Below are positions 35,756 to 44,243 of a stretch of DNA of 64,000 bases, in pieces. Under the pieces are notes generated by a model. That model had not been told where the DNA came from and ran no database searches. It worked only from the letters and a program-made list of their open reading frames with translations. Made by a program: the position numbers and the translations under genes. Position 1 is the stretch's first letter, and each line of letters starts with the position of its first letter. This stretch comes from CAWJMN01 sp963844055. Lineage in GTDB: Bacteria > Planctomycetota > Planctomycetia > Pirellulales > Pirellulaceae. Location: contig CAWJMN010000001.1 in NCBI GenBank assembly GCA_963844055.1, forward strand, positions 1,984,001 through 2,048,000, written 5' to 3'.

Positions 35756-35936
35756 GAACGAAATCTTAGAAAACCACCGCCATCAGGGGAATGGTAGCTG
35801 GGAAAGGAAGGCGGGCCGGTTGAATAAATGACCTGGTTTCGGGATAACGGAGCGTAACCCTTTGGGACCGCCTGTGCAAACAGGGCTGAATCTTGCTTTG
35901 AGCGACACAAATCCGGCAAATAAAGCTTTTTCTATT

Positions 35937-37256
35937 ATGACTGCCCCTACTTCTGAATCTGCTCCTGCCGCTGTTGGGGAGACTGCGGGCCCCACGACGG
36001 GCTCTCTACTGGTCATCTTTTTGACCGTCTTTATCGATTTACTGGGTTTTGCGATGGTGCTGCCGCTGGTGCCGCTCTACGCCAAGGCCTTTTCGGTGGG
36101 AGAGCATGGTTGGCAAATTGGGCTGCTCATGTCGTGCTTTTCGATCATGCAGTTCATCTTTGCACCTCTGTGGGGACGCCTTTCAGATCGGATCGGCCGT
36201 CGGCCGGTTCTGATAGTAGGGTTGGCGGGCTCGACATTCTTCTATGCGATGTTTGGTGTTTCGGCCGCCATGCGAAGCCTTACCGGTTTGTTTCTGACAC
36301 GGATCGGCGCCGGCATTGCGGGGGCAACGATTTCTACAGCTCAGGCTTATATTGCCGACTGTACCACGACGAAGACTCGCACCAAGGGAATGGCGCTGAT
36401 TGGGGCGGCCTTTGGCCTGGGCTTTACCCTGGGGCCTTTGGTGGGAGCGGCGGCGCTATGGATGGGTAGTTCTGGCGATGCTGCGATTGCGGCTAGTCCT
36501 TGGCCCGGTTATGCGGCGGCCATCCTCTCGGGGATTGCGCTGGTGTTTGCGATTTTTGTTCTGCCAGAGTCGTTGCGACCTGACATCGAACGTGCAGCGG
36601 CATCGCGCGGGCTGTTTGATTGGCAGGGGTTGGTAAATGCCCTTTCGACGCCGACCGTAGGGGTCATCCTGTTGACCTCGTTCATGAGTGTGGTGGCCTT
36701 CGGTGGGTTTGAAACGACACTGGGCCTTTTGCTGAAAGATGAAAAGCTACCGTACAAATACGGGCTGGATGGTATTCTGCTGTTTTACAGCTATATCGGT
36801 GTAGTCCTGACGATCACGCAAGGCTTTTTGGTGCGACGTTTGGCAGGAAGGATTTCCGACTTGGCCATGGTGGGAATTGGCGCCGTGCTAACGGTAGTTG
36901 GTTTTCTGCTGATGCTTGCCGTCCTTAAGGAAGAGACTTTGTGGATGCTGCGACTGGCTTGTGGTGTGGAGGTAATGGGCTTTGCATTCCTTACGCCTTC
37001 GCTGGCGTCGCTGATCAGTCGCCGCTCTGACCCGGAAAAGCAGGGGAGTATCTTGGGAATCAGCCAAGGGGTTAGTGCACTGGCCCGCATTGTGGGCCCG
37101 GTTGTCGCGGTTCCTCTATTTGTGAATCGCTCGCATTCGAGTCCGTTTATTGTCTCGATCGTGCTGATGCTAATCGCCGTTGTGTTCCTGATTGCCTTTG
37201 GTCGCGGGGGCAAGGACTTTGGCAATGCAAATGCCAATAGTGGGATGATGCACTAA
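35937..37256 (+). CDS. MFS transporter, TetA-like
   Basis: Major facilitator superfamily drug or metabolite exporter, 439 aa with about 12 hydrophobic segments. ATG 35937 is preferred because the first membrane helix starts about 22 residues on; the open frame reaches back to 35862. The motif A between helices 2 and 3 is clear in GRLSDRIGRRPVL (about residues 79-91), and helix 5 contains a GFTLGPLVG motif typical of TetA-like antiporters. The substrate cannot be told. It converges with the reductase gene; stops are 19 nt apart. Confidence 0.88.
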   Translation: MTAPTSESAPAAVGETAGPTTGSLLVIFLTVFIDLLGFAMVLPLVPLYAKAFSVGEHGWQIGLLMSCFSIMQFIFAPLWGRLSDRIGRRPVLIVGLAGSTFFYAMFGVSAAMRSLTGLFLTRIGAGIAGATISTAQAYIADCTTTKTRTKGMALIGAAFGLGFTLGPLVGAAALWMGSSGDAAIAASPWPGYAAAILSGIALVFAIFVLPESLRPDIERAAASRGLFDWQGLVNALSTPTVGVILLTSFMSVVAFGGFETTLGLLLKDEKLPYKYGLDGILLFYSYIGVVLTITQGFLVRRLAGRISDLAMVGIGAVLTVVGFLLMLAVLKEETLWMLRLACGVEVMGFAFLTPSLASLISRRSDPEKQGSILGISQGVSALARIVGPVVAVPLFVNRSHSSPFIVSIVLMLIAVVFLIAFGRGGKDFGNANANSGMMH

Positions 37257-37275
37257 CGGCAGGGCTGGTTGTTTA

Positions 37276-38799
37276 CTAGCTTCGCCAACGGATGATTGTG
37301 CGAAGGAGGTTGGCGACCAGTGGCGTTAGACGCGTTCGGCTGTACTGGTCGGCCAGTCGCTTAAGGATTTCTGCCTCTGTGGGATAACAGTGCATCACGC
37401 TGCCGATTTTTCCCAGCGGTATTTGCAACTGGATCGCTAGGCCGAGCTCTCCCATCAGTTCGCCCGCATGCGGCGAGACGATCGATCCCCCCAGGATTTG
37501 GCCCGTACCACGTTTGCAATACACTTGCGCAAATCCAGATCCAGCGCCGTCGAGATGTGCGCGGTCAACCTGTGCAAGGTCCATCGTGTAAGTGTCGATA
37601 GGAATGTTTTGTGCAGAAGCGGCAGCAGCAGAGAGGCCGATGGATGCAATTTCAGGCTGGGTGTAGGTCGTGTGCGGCACATGATCGAAGCGAAATCGCT
37701 TCTTTCCCAGCCAGCCGAAGGAGTAGAAGGCGTTTTGCAGACAGATGCGCGCCATGGCATCGGCCGCATGGGTGAATTGTGGACCTCCAATGCAATCGCC
37801 CGCCGCAAAGATCGCGGGATTGGTCGTCTGCAAGTAAGCGTTGACCTTGATATCACTCTTGGTAAGCGCAACCCCAGCGGCATCCAGGCCAAGTCCTTCC
37901 GTGTTGGACTTTCTGCCAGTTGCCATCAAGATGGCATCTGCTTCGAGCATTGTCGAAGGCAACGTGCCTGACTGAAATTCTACCGATGTGGAGAGCCCGC
38001 TTGATGCTTGAAAGCGAAGGATGTCTGCCTGCTTATGTAGGGTTATTCCTTGTGTGCGGAAGGTCTCTTCGAGGATCTGTGATGCCGCAGGGGCCTCATT
38101 GTTCAGAAGTCGATCACTGCGAGTGAGGATGGTTACTTGTGAGCCAAAGCGGCGAAAGGCTTGTGCCATTTCACAACCGATTGGGCCACCTCCAATCACC
38201 AAAAGGTGTGCCGGAAGGTTTTCAAGACGAAACAGTGATTCATTCGTAAGGTACGGTAGGGTGTTAAGTCCTGGCGTATCAGGAATGCCAGCTCGGCCAC
38301 CGGTCGCAAGGATGCAGCGTTTGAAACGGAGCTGCGTTGTGCCAATTGTTACTTCGCGACGTCCTACAAAACGGGCCTCGCCAAAGTAAAGGTCGATACC
38401 CAGAGAGGCCATGCGTTCTGCGGAATCATGATGGCTGATTTCGCTCCGAAGGCGGCGCATCTGCGCCATGATGGCGGCGAAGTTCGCTTGGGCAGGGGCT
38501 GTTTCTATCCCGAGTGCTGGAGCGTGATTTGTTTCCGCAATCGCTCTGGCGCTGCGCAGCAAAGCTTTGCTTGGAACGCAGCCAGCCCCCAAGCAATCGC
38601 CGCCTAGAAAGCTTCGCTCTACTAGGGCGACCCGTGCGCCTAGGCCGGCGGCACCCACGGCAGATACTAGGCCCGCCGTTCCACCACCAATAACGACCAG
38701 ATCGTATTGTGACGGCTGGGGTCGCGCATTGGTCCAGGTTGGTGGGTGAGTGAGCTTTTGCCACTGCCGGTCGAACTCGTCAATTGGCGTGTGGCCCAT
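37276..38799 (-). CDS. FAD-dependent disulfide reductase, mercuric reductase-like
   Basis: 507 aa pyridine nucleotide-disulfide oxidoreductase. FAD-binding VIGGGTAGLVSAVGAAGLGA (about 32-51) is followed by the redox pair GGDCLGAGCVPSKALL (Cys spaced by four). The NAD(P) site is LVIGGGPIGCEMAQAF and the second FAD site FAAGDCIGGPQFTH. The C-terminus has HCYPTEAE where lipoamide dehydrogenase has HxHPT. No C-terminal Cys pair of true MerA and no mer genes nearby, so mercury is unlikely to be proven substrate. Upstream gene is 142 bp away. Confidence 0.85.
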   Translation of the reverse strand: MGHTPIDEFDRQWQKLTHPPTWTNARPQPSQYDLVVIGGGTAGLVSAVGAAGLGARVALVERSFLGGDCLGAGCVPSKALLRSARAIAETNHAPALGIETAPAQANFAAIMAQMRRLRSEISHHDSAERMASLGIDLYFGEARFVGRREVTIGTTQLRFKRCILATGGRAGIPDTPGLNTLPYLTNESLFRLENLPAHLLVIGGGPIGCEMAQAFRRFGSQVTILTRSDRLLNNEAPAASQILEETFRTQGITLHKQADILRFQASSGLSTSVEFQSGTLPSTMLEADAILMATGRKSNTEGLGLDAAGVALTKSDIKVNAYLQTTNPAIFAAGDCIGGPQFTHAADAMARICLQNAFYSFGWLGKKRFRFDHVPHTTYTQPEIASIGLSAAAASAQNIPIDTYTMDLAQVDRAHLDGAGSGFAQVYCKRGTGQILGGSIVSPHAGELMGELGLAIQLQIPLGKIGSVMHCYPTEAEILKRLADQYSRTRLTPLVANLLRTIIRWRS

Positions 38800-38941
38800 G
38801 GGGTCGCGCTATTATCTTGTTAAGGGCTGCTAGAATCGCTCCAGCGATCACGCCAGAGCATCAACCGTCGTGATTATAGGAGGCAGTGCCCCAGAAGCCC
38901 AGCGATTGCTGGCGTGATTGCGCGATTGAATCGGCAAACGG

Positions 38942-40087
38942 TTAGCGTCGAGCGTTGACTGGCTCTTCGGCAGAAGCGGCCCGAACGCCGCTATCTTGCA
39001 TGTAGGGGCTGCGAGCCATGGAAGACTCGCTGTTGGACCTTGGTTGCCGCCGCACCCATCGCTCAGGAAGCTTTGGCGAATCTACCATGGCGATCTCTTG
39101 GCGAGTTTGCACGGGTGTTTCATTTCCTTGGCGGTAGCGAACGAACAGTTGCAACTGCTTGCCGGCCGGTGGTTGTCCTGGCCAAGGAAGTTGTAGGTAA
39201 ATTCCACGTCGGGCGCCATTGGCCGACAGCATAGGAGCAATCGCGTCGGCTTCGAATTCCCAGCGAGCCAGACGGGCTGCATCACCTTGACGCGATGGGT
39301 CCAGGGCGACGATGGTGATATGACCTGCTTGGGGCAGGAATTGGCCGGCCTTGTTCTGCGGCTGAATCAGCACGCGAATTCCATCATCGCCGGGGCTCGC
39401 ATCGAGGTTTGCACTTCCTGTGAACTGAGGGTTTAGAAAGAGTTGGCTGACCTTGTTGTCGATAGGCTCGGGCTCTGCTTGTGTTTTGGGCGTTTCTGCC
39501 GGTCCTTCAGGAGCAGGAAGTTCACTTTCTGCAGGTAGTTGCAAGTCTTCGGCCGGGGCTAGTTTGGGTGTTACTGGCAGCGACTTGTCTTCATGTTTGT
39601 CATCCACCGGCATTTGAACGGAATGCGAGGGGAGTGATTTGGACGGGAGTTCCGCGCGGGTGGGTGGAGTGGGGCTCCAAGTGGGGCGCTTATCTGGGGC
39701 GATTCCTGCACCTTGAGGCATGACCTCTTCGGGGGCGACACTGTCCCCTTCTTCAATTTCTGGCAAGCTTGGCAGATGACTAGGTTCGGTTCCGCTCGGT
39801 GCACCGCCACGATTTCGGCGAAAGAGGCCACCGCCAGGAGCCGTGGAAGGTGCGGCCCCGGTTTTGGCGCGTTGCAGTTTTTCTTGGAGGCTTGCCACTT
39901 CGGCTTGTAACGCCTCATTCTCACCTTGCAGGGCGTAAACCTCATCTTCGAGTAAGCGATTCTCAGCATTGTGAGACTCGATATAGCTGTTCATCTGTCC
40001 GGGCGAGCGACAACCTAAGCCGAGCATCAATGCGGCGCATCCACCGGTGAGGAGGAGAAGTCGCGATAGTGAAGGGGGCTTTGGCAT
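38942..40087 (-). CDS. Hypothetical coiled-coil lipoprotein-like protein
   Basis: 381 aa from ATG 40087. The N-terminus (LLLLTGGCAALMLGLGCRSP) looks like a lipoprotein signal, with two candidate cysteines but an imperfect lipobox. A heptad coiled coil follows at about 40-75 (LLEDEVYALQGENEALQAEV). Then comes a Pro/Ser-rich low-complexity stretch (about 80-215) and a C-terminal beta domain (about 230-345, with GIRVLIQPQNKAGQFLPQAG). No known family; it may be an envelope spacer or scaffold. It lies downstream of the dev operon by about 160 bp. Confidence 0.65.
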   Translation of the reverse strand: MPKPPSLSRLLLLTGGCAALMLGLGCRSPGQMNSYIESHNAENRLLEDEVYALQGENEALQAEVASLQEKLQRAKTGAAPSTAPGGGLFRRNRGGAPSGTEPSHLPSLPEIEEGDSVAPEEVMPQGAGIAPDKRPTWSPTPPTRAELPSKSLPSHSVQMPVDDKHEDKSLPVTPKLAPAEDLQLPAESELPAPEGPAETPKTQAEPEPIDNKVSQLFLNPQFTGSANLDASPGDDGIRVLIQPQNKAGQFLPQAGHITIVALDPSRQGDAARLARWEFEADAIAPMLSANGARRGIYLQLPWPGQPPAGKQLQLFVRYRQGNETPVQTRQEIAMVDSPKLPERWVRRQPRSNSESSMARSPYMQDSGVRAASAEEPVNARR

Positions 40088-40250
40088 GGAATTCTGTGAG
40101 CGAAAGTCGATGGGTTGTCGCAAATGCCGGGGGTGGCAACGCTGCATCGCTATATACAGCGCGTGCGGGAGGAGTACCAAACTCGGGGCGGCTCGAAAAG
40201 GGCAATCTGGCACAGAAGAATGCTGAGCGAGGGCCAATGCGGGCCCAATC

Positions 40251-40992
40251 CTAGTTCGAAATGCCGTTAGCGACGCGCCCATCTTCGATATGAATGATGC
40301 GATCTGCGATATCGAGGACGCGGTTATCGTGCGTCACCATCAGAATTGGCGAGCCCTGCTCGCGGGCAAGCCGCTGCATGAGTTCAACGACTTCACGGCC
40401 CGAGTGGCTGTCGAGCGCAGCGGTAGGTTCGTCTGCTGAGCACGAGCTTGGGGCGACCAACGAGGGCCCGGGCCACGGCGACACGTTGCTTTTGACCACC
40501 CGACAGGTTGCCAGGGAAGTAGTCGATGCGGTCCCCAAGCCCTACCAGGCGTAGGATCTCTTCGCTGCGCTCGCGGGCTTCCGAGCGAGTGATGGAGGGA
40601 TCTAGCTCAGCGGCCATCTGGACGTTTTGTCGAGCGGTCAAAAATCCAAGTAGGTTGTGCGCTTGAAAAATGTAGCCAATCTCCCGACGAACGGAGACGA
40701 GTTGCGACGGGCGTGCCCCTGAAAGCTGTGTGCCGATGACCGACAAGCTTCCAGACTGTGTGGCGCGCAAGGCGCCGATCAACGTAAGTAGGGTGGTCTT
40801 GCCGGAGCCGCTGGGCCCGGTGAGAAGCACGATCTCTCCGGCAACAATTTGCAGGCTGACGTCGAAGAGAATTTGCTTGGTGAGTTCACCGGTACCATAA
40901 GAAAAGTTGAGGCCCTGTGCCTCTACCACGGTAGCGGCTGCCCCTTTGGCGGTTGCTGCATTCAGGGTTGTCGTGGCAGAAGTTGCAGACAT
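40251..40992 (-). pseudogene. devA: DevA-type ABC exporter ATPase, frameshifted at Walker B
   Basis: ATPase of a DevBCA exporter. The first frame (40992 to 40393, 199 codons) has Walker A GPSGSGKTT (about residues 59-67) and signature NLSGGQKQR (162-170). It then changes frame exactly where LVLADEPTAALD is expected. The correct continuation (ADEPTAALDSHSGREVV, then LMVTHDNRVLDIADR) lies in the other frame to 40251. One extra T at 40437 on the + strand explains it: the span is 742 nt, 3n+1, and removal gives 246 aa. As written, the product lacks the Walker B acid residues and the H-loop and could not hydrolyse ATP. Confidence 0.85.
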
Positions 40993-41030
40993 GGAAATTC
41001 AAGCGAAAAGGGCTTGCAGGAGCTTGCGAA

Positions 41031-42191
41031 CTAAAACACTTCGGCAGGGTCAGCGGCGCGTAGTTTTCGAACGGCAACCAATCCAGAAAAGAAACACATG
41101 AGCGTTGTCAGGCCAAACACCATCGCGGCACGCATGATGTTCATCTCAATCGGCAAATGGGTTGCATTATGGGCCATGTGATAAAGGACAAGGGTGATCG
41201 CCATCCCAGGAAAATAACCCAAGATGGAGAGGATTAGCGATTCTTCGAGCACCACCTTGACCAAGTACCAGTCTGAATAGCCGATGGCTTTTAGTGTTGC
41301 GTACTGCGAGAGGTGATTGGCAACATCGGTGTAAAGAATCTGATAGACAATCACAAAGCCGATCACAAACCCCAAAATGGTGCCAGCCGTAAAGATAAAG
41401 CCAATGGGGGCGTTGTCTTGCCAGTACTTCTTCTCAAATGCGACAAACTCATCTCGGGTGAACACTTTCATGTAGCTGCCAAGTTCAGTTTGCAGGTCCT
41501 TTTGCACCTGCCGCACATCACTTCCGGGCTTTAGCGTCACGCAGCCGATATCGATGGCGCCGGCACTTCGCGTGGTGAACATGCGAAGGAAATTGGCGTC
41601 GCTGGTGACGACGTTGCCATCAGCGGCAAACGAAGCGCCGACCTGAACGAGGCCCCGCACCTTCACCCGATGGTTGTTTACCTCTGCTTCGATTGCGTCT
41701 CCGGCGCGAAAGGCGGTTGCGACGGGACCAAACTCTTGGCGGGAAAGTTCATCGAAGAGGCAGGTGTCAGATAGGACCAGCTGGTTCATTGCCGCTTTGT
41801 CAAAGCCGGGCAGATCAACGAGCTTGTCCTGAGGGGACATGCCAAATACGAGGATCGTTCGATTTTTACCAGTCCAGGGATTTTTCCACTGCGAGATGCC
41901 AATGTAGACCGGGCAAACGCGGTCGACTTGGGGATGACCTGCGGCTCGGTATAATTGGCGTCGCGAAAAGCTTGCCATGCGAAACATGGCTTCGGAGCCG
42001 GGATTCATTAGGACCAAGTCACATGCCATCCGGCGATGAATCTGGGTCGCACTGTCATACAGTGCCGCCAAAAATCCCAGTTGCATGAACATCATCACAT
42101 TGGCGAACGACACGCCCAAAAGGGCCACGAAGAGTCGCGTCTTTCCGAAAGTGAGCTGAAGCCAGGCAAGCGGGATACGGCCAGTGAACAT
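41031..42191 (-). CDS. devC: DevC-type ABC transporter permease
   Basis: FtsX-like permease of the DevBCA family, 386 aa. One N-terminal transmembrane segment (LFVALLGVSFANVMMFMQLG) and three C-terminal ones (about residues 255-280, 305-330 and 345-370) surround a large extracytoplasmic domain, the MacB/DevC topology. Signature-like segments such as GDAIEAEVNNHRVKVRGL and YATLKAIGYSDWYL fit DevC. With DevB as adaptor it would export a lipid or peptide; in cyanobacteria DevBCA exports heterocyst glycolipid via TolC, but no tolC is seen here. Confidence 0.88.
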   Translation of the reverse strand: MFTGRIPLAWLQLTFGKTRLFVALLGVSFANVMMFMQLGFLAALYDSATQIHRRMACDLVLMNPGSEAMFRMASFSRRQLYRAAGHPQVDRVCPVYIGISQWKNPWTGKNRTILVFGMSPQDKLVDLPGFDKAAMNQLVLSDTCLFDELSRQEFGPVATAFRAGDAIEAEVNNHRVKVRGLVQVGASFAADGNVVTSDANFLRMFTTRSAGAIDIGCVTLKPGSDVRQVQKDLQTELGSYMKVFTRDEFVAFEKKYWQDNAPIGFIFTAGTILGFVIGFVIVYQILYTDVANHLSQYATLKAIGYSDWYLVKVVLEESLILSILGYFPGMAITLVLYHMAHNATHLPIEMNIMRAAMVFGLTTLMCFFSGLVAVRKLRAADPAEVF

Positions 42192-42245
42192 GAAGTTGAC
42201 TCAGTCTGTCGCACCAAAATAAACGGCGACGATTTGCGGTAAAGA

Positions 42246-43409
42246 CTAGTGGCGTCGAGAAGGGGCAAGTGATGAAGCGCTGCGAGGTGCGATTGATGCT
42301 TTAGCGGTGGCGTCTTGGACATGGATAATCGCCTCGATGCGAGCATTCGAAAGCCCCGAGACCGTTTTGCTGGCCGCTTGTTCCAGTTCGATACGCACTT
42401 CGACGACACGGGCGTCTGTGTCTGCTACGGGATCGTTGTTGAGCACATTTTTACGTCCTACCATTTGGCCAATGGCAACCACTTTGCCAGGAAGGAGGTC
42501 AAGTCGTTCGGCAACACGGACTTCGGCTTTGTCCCCCACGGAAACGCGAGCCAAGTCGGCCTCGTAGACCTCTGCGACTGCCACCATGCAGGAAGTATCA
42601 CCAATGTCGAGCACGCCTTTGTCTCCCACTTTTTCGCCGGGCATGGCATAGACCTTGAGGATTTGGCCGGCGATTGGCGAGCGGACCTCTGATACGGCAA
42701 GATCGGCGAGCGCCTTGGCTTTGGCGGCTTTGGCGGCACGAATCTGTGCCTTGGCAACTTCCACATCAACATCGCGGACCTCGCGAATGCTTTCAAGTTG
42801 ATGCTTGGCCTGGCGAAGGTTTTGATCGGCTACATCACGCTGCCACCGGCGCTTATCAAGGTCTTCAGAAGAGATTGCCGAGCTGTTTTTGAGGGAGGTG
42901 CCCCGTTCTAACTCTTGGGTGGAGTTGGAAAGCGTTGCTTCACAGCGAGCGACCAGAGATTCTTGCGCAGCGATATCAGCCGGCTTGGCCCCGGCGAGGA
43001 CTTGGCTGAGCTTAGCTTCGGCAACCAAGAGGCTGGCATCCGCTTCTTCAACGGCTGACGAACGACGGGCAAAGGTATCTAAAATGGCGAGCAATTCATC
43101 CTTTTCCACCATTTGTCCGCATTCGACCAGCATCTTTTCGACACGTGCACCTTCGAGCACGGTTGGGGCGGCAAGTTGAATGATCTCACCACGAGGTTCA
43201 AGGTGTCCCAAAGCGCTGACGGGAAACTTTTCTGCTTCGATGGTGGGCTTGGACTCGGTGGCCCCTAGTGCCGAAAAACCATTCCAGCGATAGAAGGCCG
43301 CTGCACCACCAGCCAACAGGGTTAGCACAACAGCGCAGATCAATAACAAACGTCCTTGGGGACGTCTTCTGGCAGTAGCGGAGGATCGAATTGAAGTAGC
43401 AGGGGCCAT
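42246..43409 (-). CDS. devB: DevB-type membrane fusion protein (HlyD family)
   Basis: 387 aa adaptor of the HlyD/DevB family. An N-terminal membrane anchor (LLLICAVVLTLLAGGAAAFY) is followed by the split biotinyl-lipoyl/beta-barrel region (GHLEPRGEIIQLAAPTVLEG and later EVRSPIAGQILKVYAMPGEK). A long helical hairpin lies at about 120-220 and has many Ala/Glu/Lys heptads. It starts only 2 nt after the tetR stop codon, so translation is probably coupled. It would link DevC to an outer-membrane partner. Confidence 0.88.
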   Translation of the reverse strand: MAPATSIRSSATARRRPQGRLLLICAVVLTLLAGGAAAFYRWNGFSALGATESKPTIEAEKFPVSALGHLEPRGEIIQLAAPTVLEGARVEKMLVECGQMVEKDELLAILDTFARRSSAVEEADASLLVAEAKLSQVLAGAKPADIAAQESLVARCEATLSNSTQELERGTSLKNSSAISSEDLDKRRWQRDVADQNLRQAKHQLESIREVRDVDVEVAKAQIRAAKAAKAKALADLAVSEVRSPIAGQILKVYAMPGEKVGDKGVLDIGDTSCMVAVAEVYEADLARVSVGDKAEVRVAERLDLLPGKVVAIGQMVGRKNVLNNDPVADTDARVVEVRIELEQAASKTVSGLSNARIEAIIHVQDATAKASIAPRSASSLAPSRRH

Positions 43410-43411
43410 AT

Positions 43412-44023
43412 TTACAAACGCTCCTCGGAAGTAGCTGGCTTGCGAGTTCTCTCAAGCAAAGCCTGCAGCAATTGATTTTGTTCGGGACCATCATGGGGGA
43501 TCACGCCCAGCATTTGCCAAACGCCAAGGCCGTCGGCAGCGAGCCATGTCACCCATTGTTCGAGTTGCGGGACTCCATCATTTTCTGCCGCAGGACGCCA
43601 GCTTTCGTAGAACCGCTTCACGACGACGGCAAGCAGGTCTCGATGAATCATGACTGATGTAAATAGGGCTACGTGCAGGTTGCGCTGCTCCGATGGTGGA
43701 AGGTCTGCCGCTGCCCCCTTGGGGCCCGCAAAAAACGCTTTGAGGTAGGACCGCATCCAGCGCCCCTGCGGTACGGGGTCGGCAGCTTGCTCTTCCGCAA
43801 TGTGTTTCTCAAACTCCGAGAGGAAGTGCTCCAGCATGCCGCGAAGCAATGCGTCTTTGCTAGCGAAGTGATAGAGCGCGCCCCCTTTGCTAAGGCCCGC
43901 CTCACGTGCCACCGCTTCAATAGTCATTGCCAGGATGCCGTCGCGCGCGATGACTCTCACGGCGGCTGCGAGTACAGCCTCACGTCCATTTACCGGCTTG
44001 GCAAGAGAACTTGGCGACGACAT
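43412..44023 (-). CDS. TetR-family transcriptional regulator
   Basis: 203 aa. The N-terminal TetR helix-turn-helix is clear: AVRVIARDGILAMTIEAVAR (about 20-39), then EAGLSKGGALYHFASKDALL. The C-terminal ligand domain is divergent but contains MWQ-like residues as in TetR proteins of dev/efflux operons. First gene of the tetR-devB-devC-devA operon; an inverted repeat lies 8 bp before its start, so it is likely an autorepressor responding to the exporter's substrate. Confidence 0.92.
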   Translation of the reverse strand: MSSPSSLAKPVNGREAVLAAAVRVIARDGILAMTIEAVAREAGLSKGGALYHFASKDALLRGMLEHFLSEFEKHIAEEQAADPVPQGRWMRSYLKAFFAGPKGAAADLPPSEQRNLHVALFTSVMIHRDLLAVVVKRFYESWRPAAENDGVPQLEQWVTWLAADGLGVWQMLGVIPHDGPEQNQLLQALLERTRKPATSEERL

Positions 44024-44030
44024 ACGAGAA

Positions 44031-44052
44031 CTGTACCGGCTGGACGGTATAG
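44031..44052 (-). promoter_or_regulatory. Putative TetR operator of the dev operon
   Basis: CTGTACCG (44031-44038) and CGGTATAG (44045-44052) form an inverted repeat with one mismatch and a 6-bp centre, ending 8 bp upstream of the tetR start codon. Size and position fit a TetR-type operator. Confidence 0.6.
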
Positions 44053-44160
44053 CGTCAAGGGAAAAACCGGCTTGGTGGGGTGTCGCTGAGTTGTAAGTCG
44101 TTAATTAAAAACAGTTTGCGTTGTCTGTTGGTCTCGTGGTTTGCTCAGGATGGCACTGGA

Positions 44161-44208
44161 AAAAAATAGCAAAGTCGGCCGTCCCAATGAGCATGGAGAA
44201 CGGCCGAC
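44161..44208 (-). terminator. Terminator of the PVC heme protein gene
   Basis: GTCGGCCGT (44174-44182) and ACGGCCGAC (44200-44208) are perfect 9-bp arms. On the - strand the stem is followed by TTTGCTATTTTTT. It lies 36 nt after the stop codon of the gene at 44244. Confidence 0.82.
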
Positions 44209-44243
44209 CTTAGTATTGCGGCGCTGAACCTTGATCGGCCGCA

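Noticed and set aside
40393..40538. Programmed frameshift in devA
   Set aside because: No slippery heptamer or downstream structure was seen, and a single extra base in an otherwise perfect Walker B explains it more simply.
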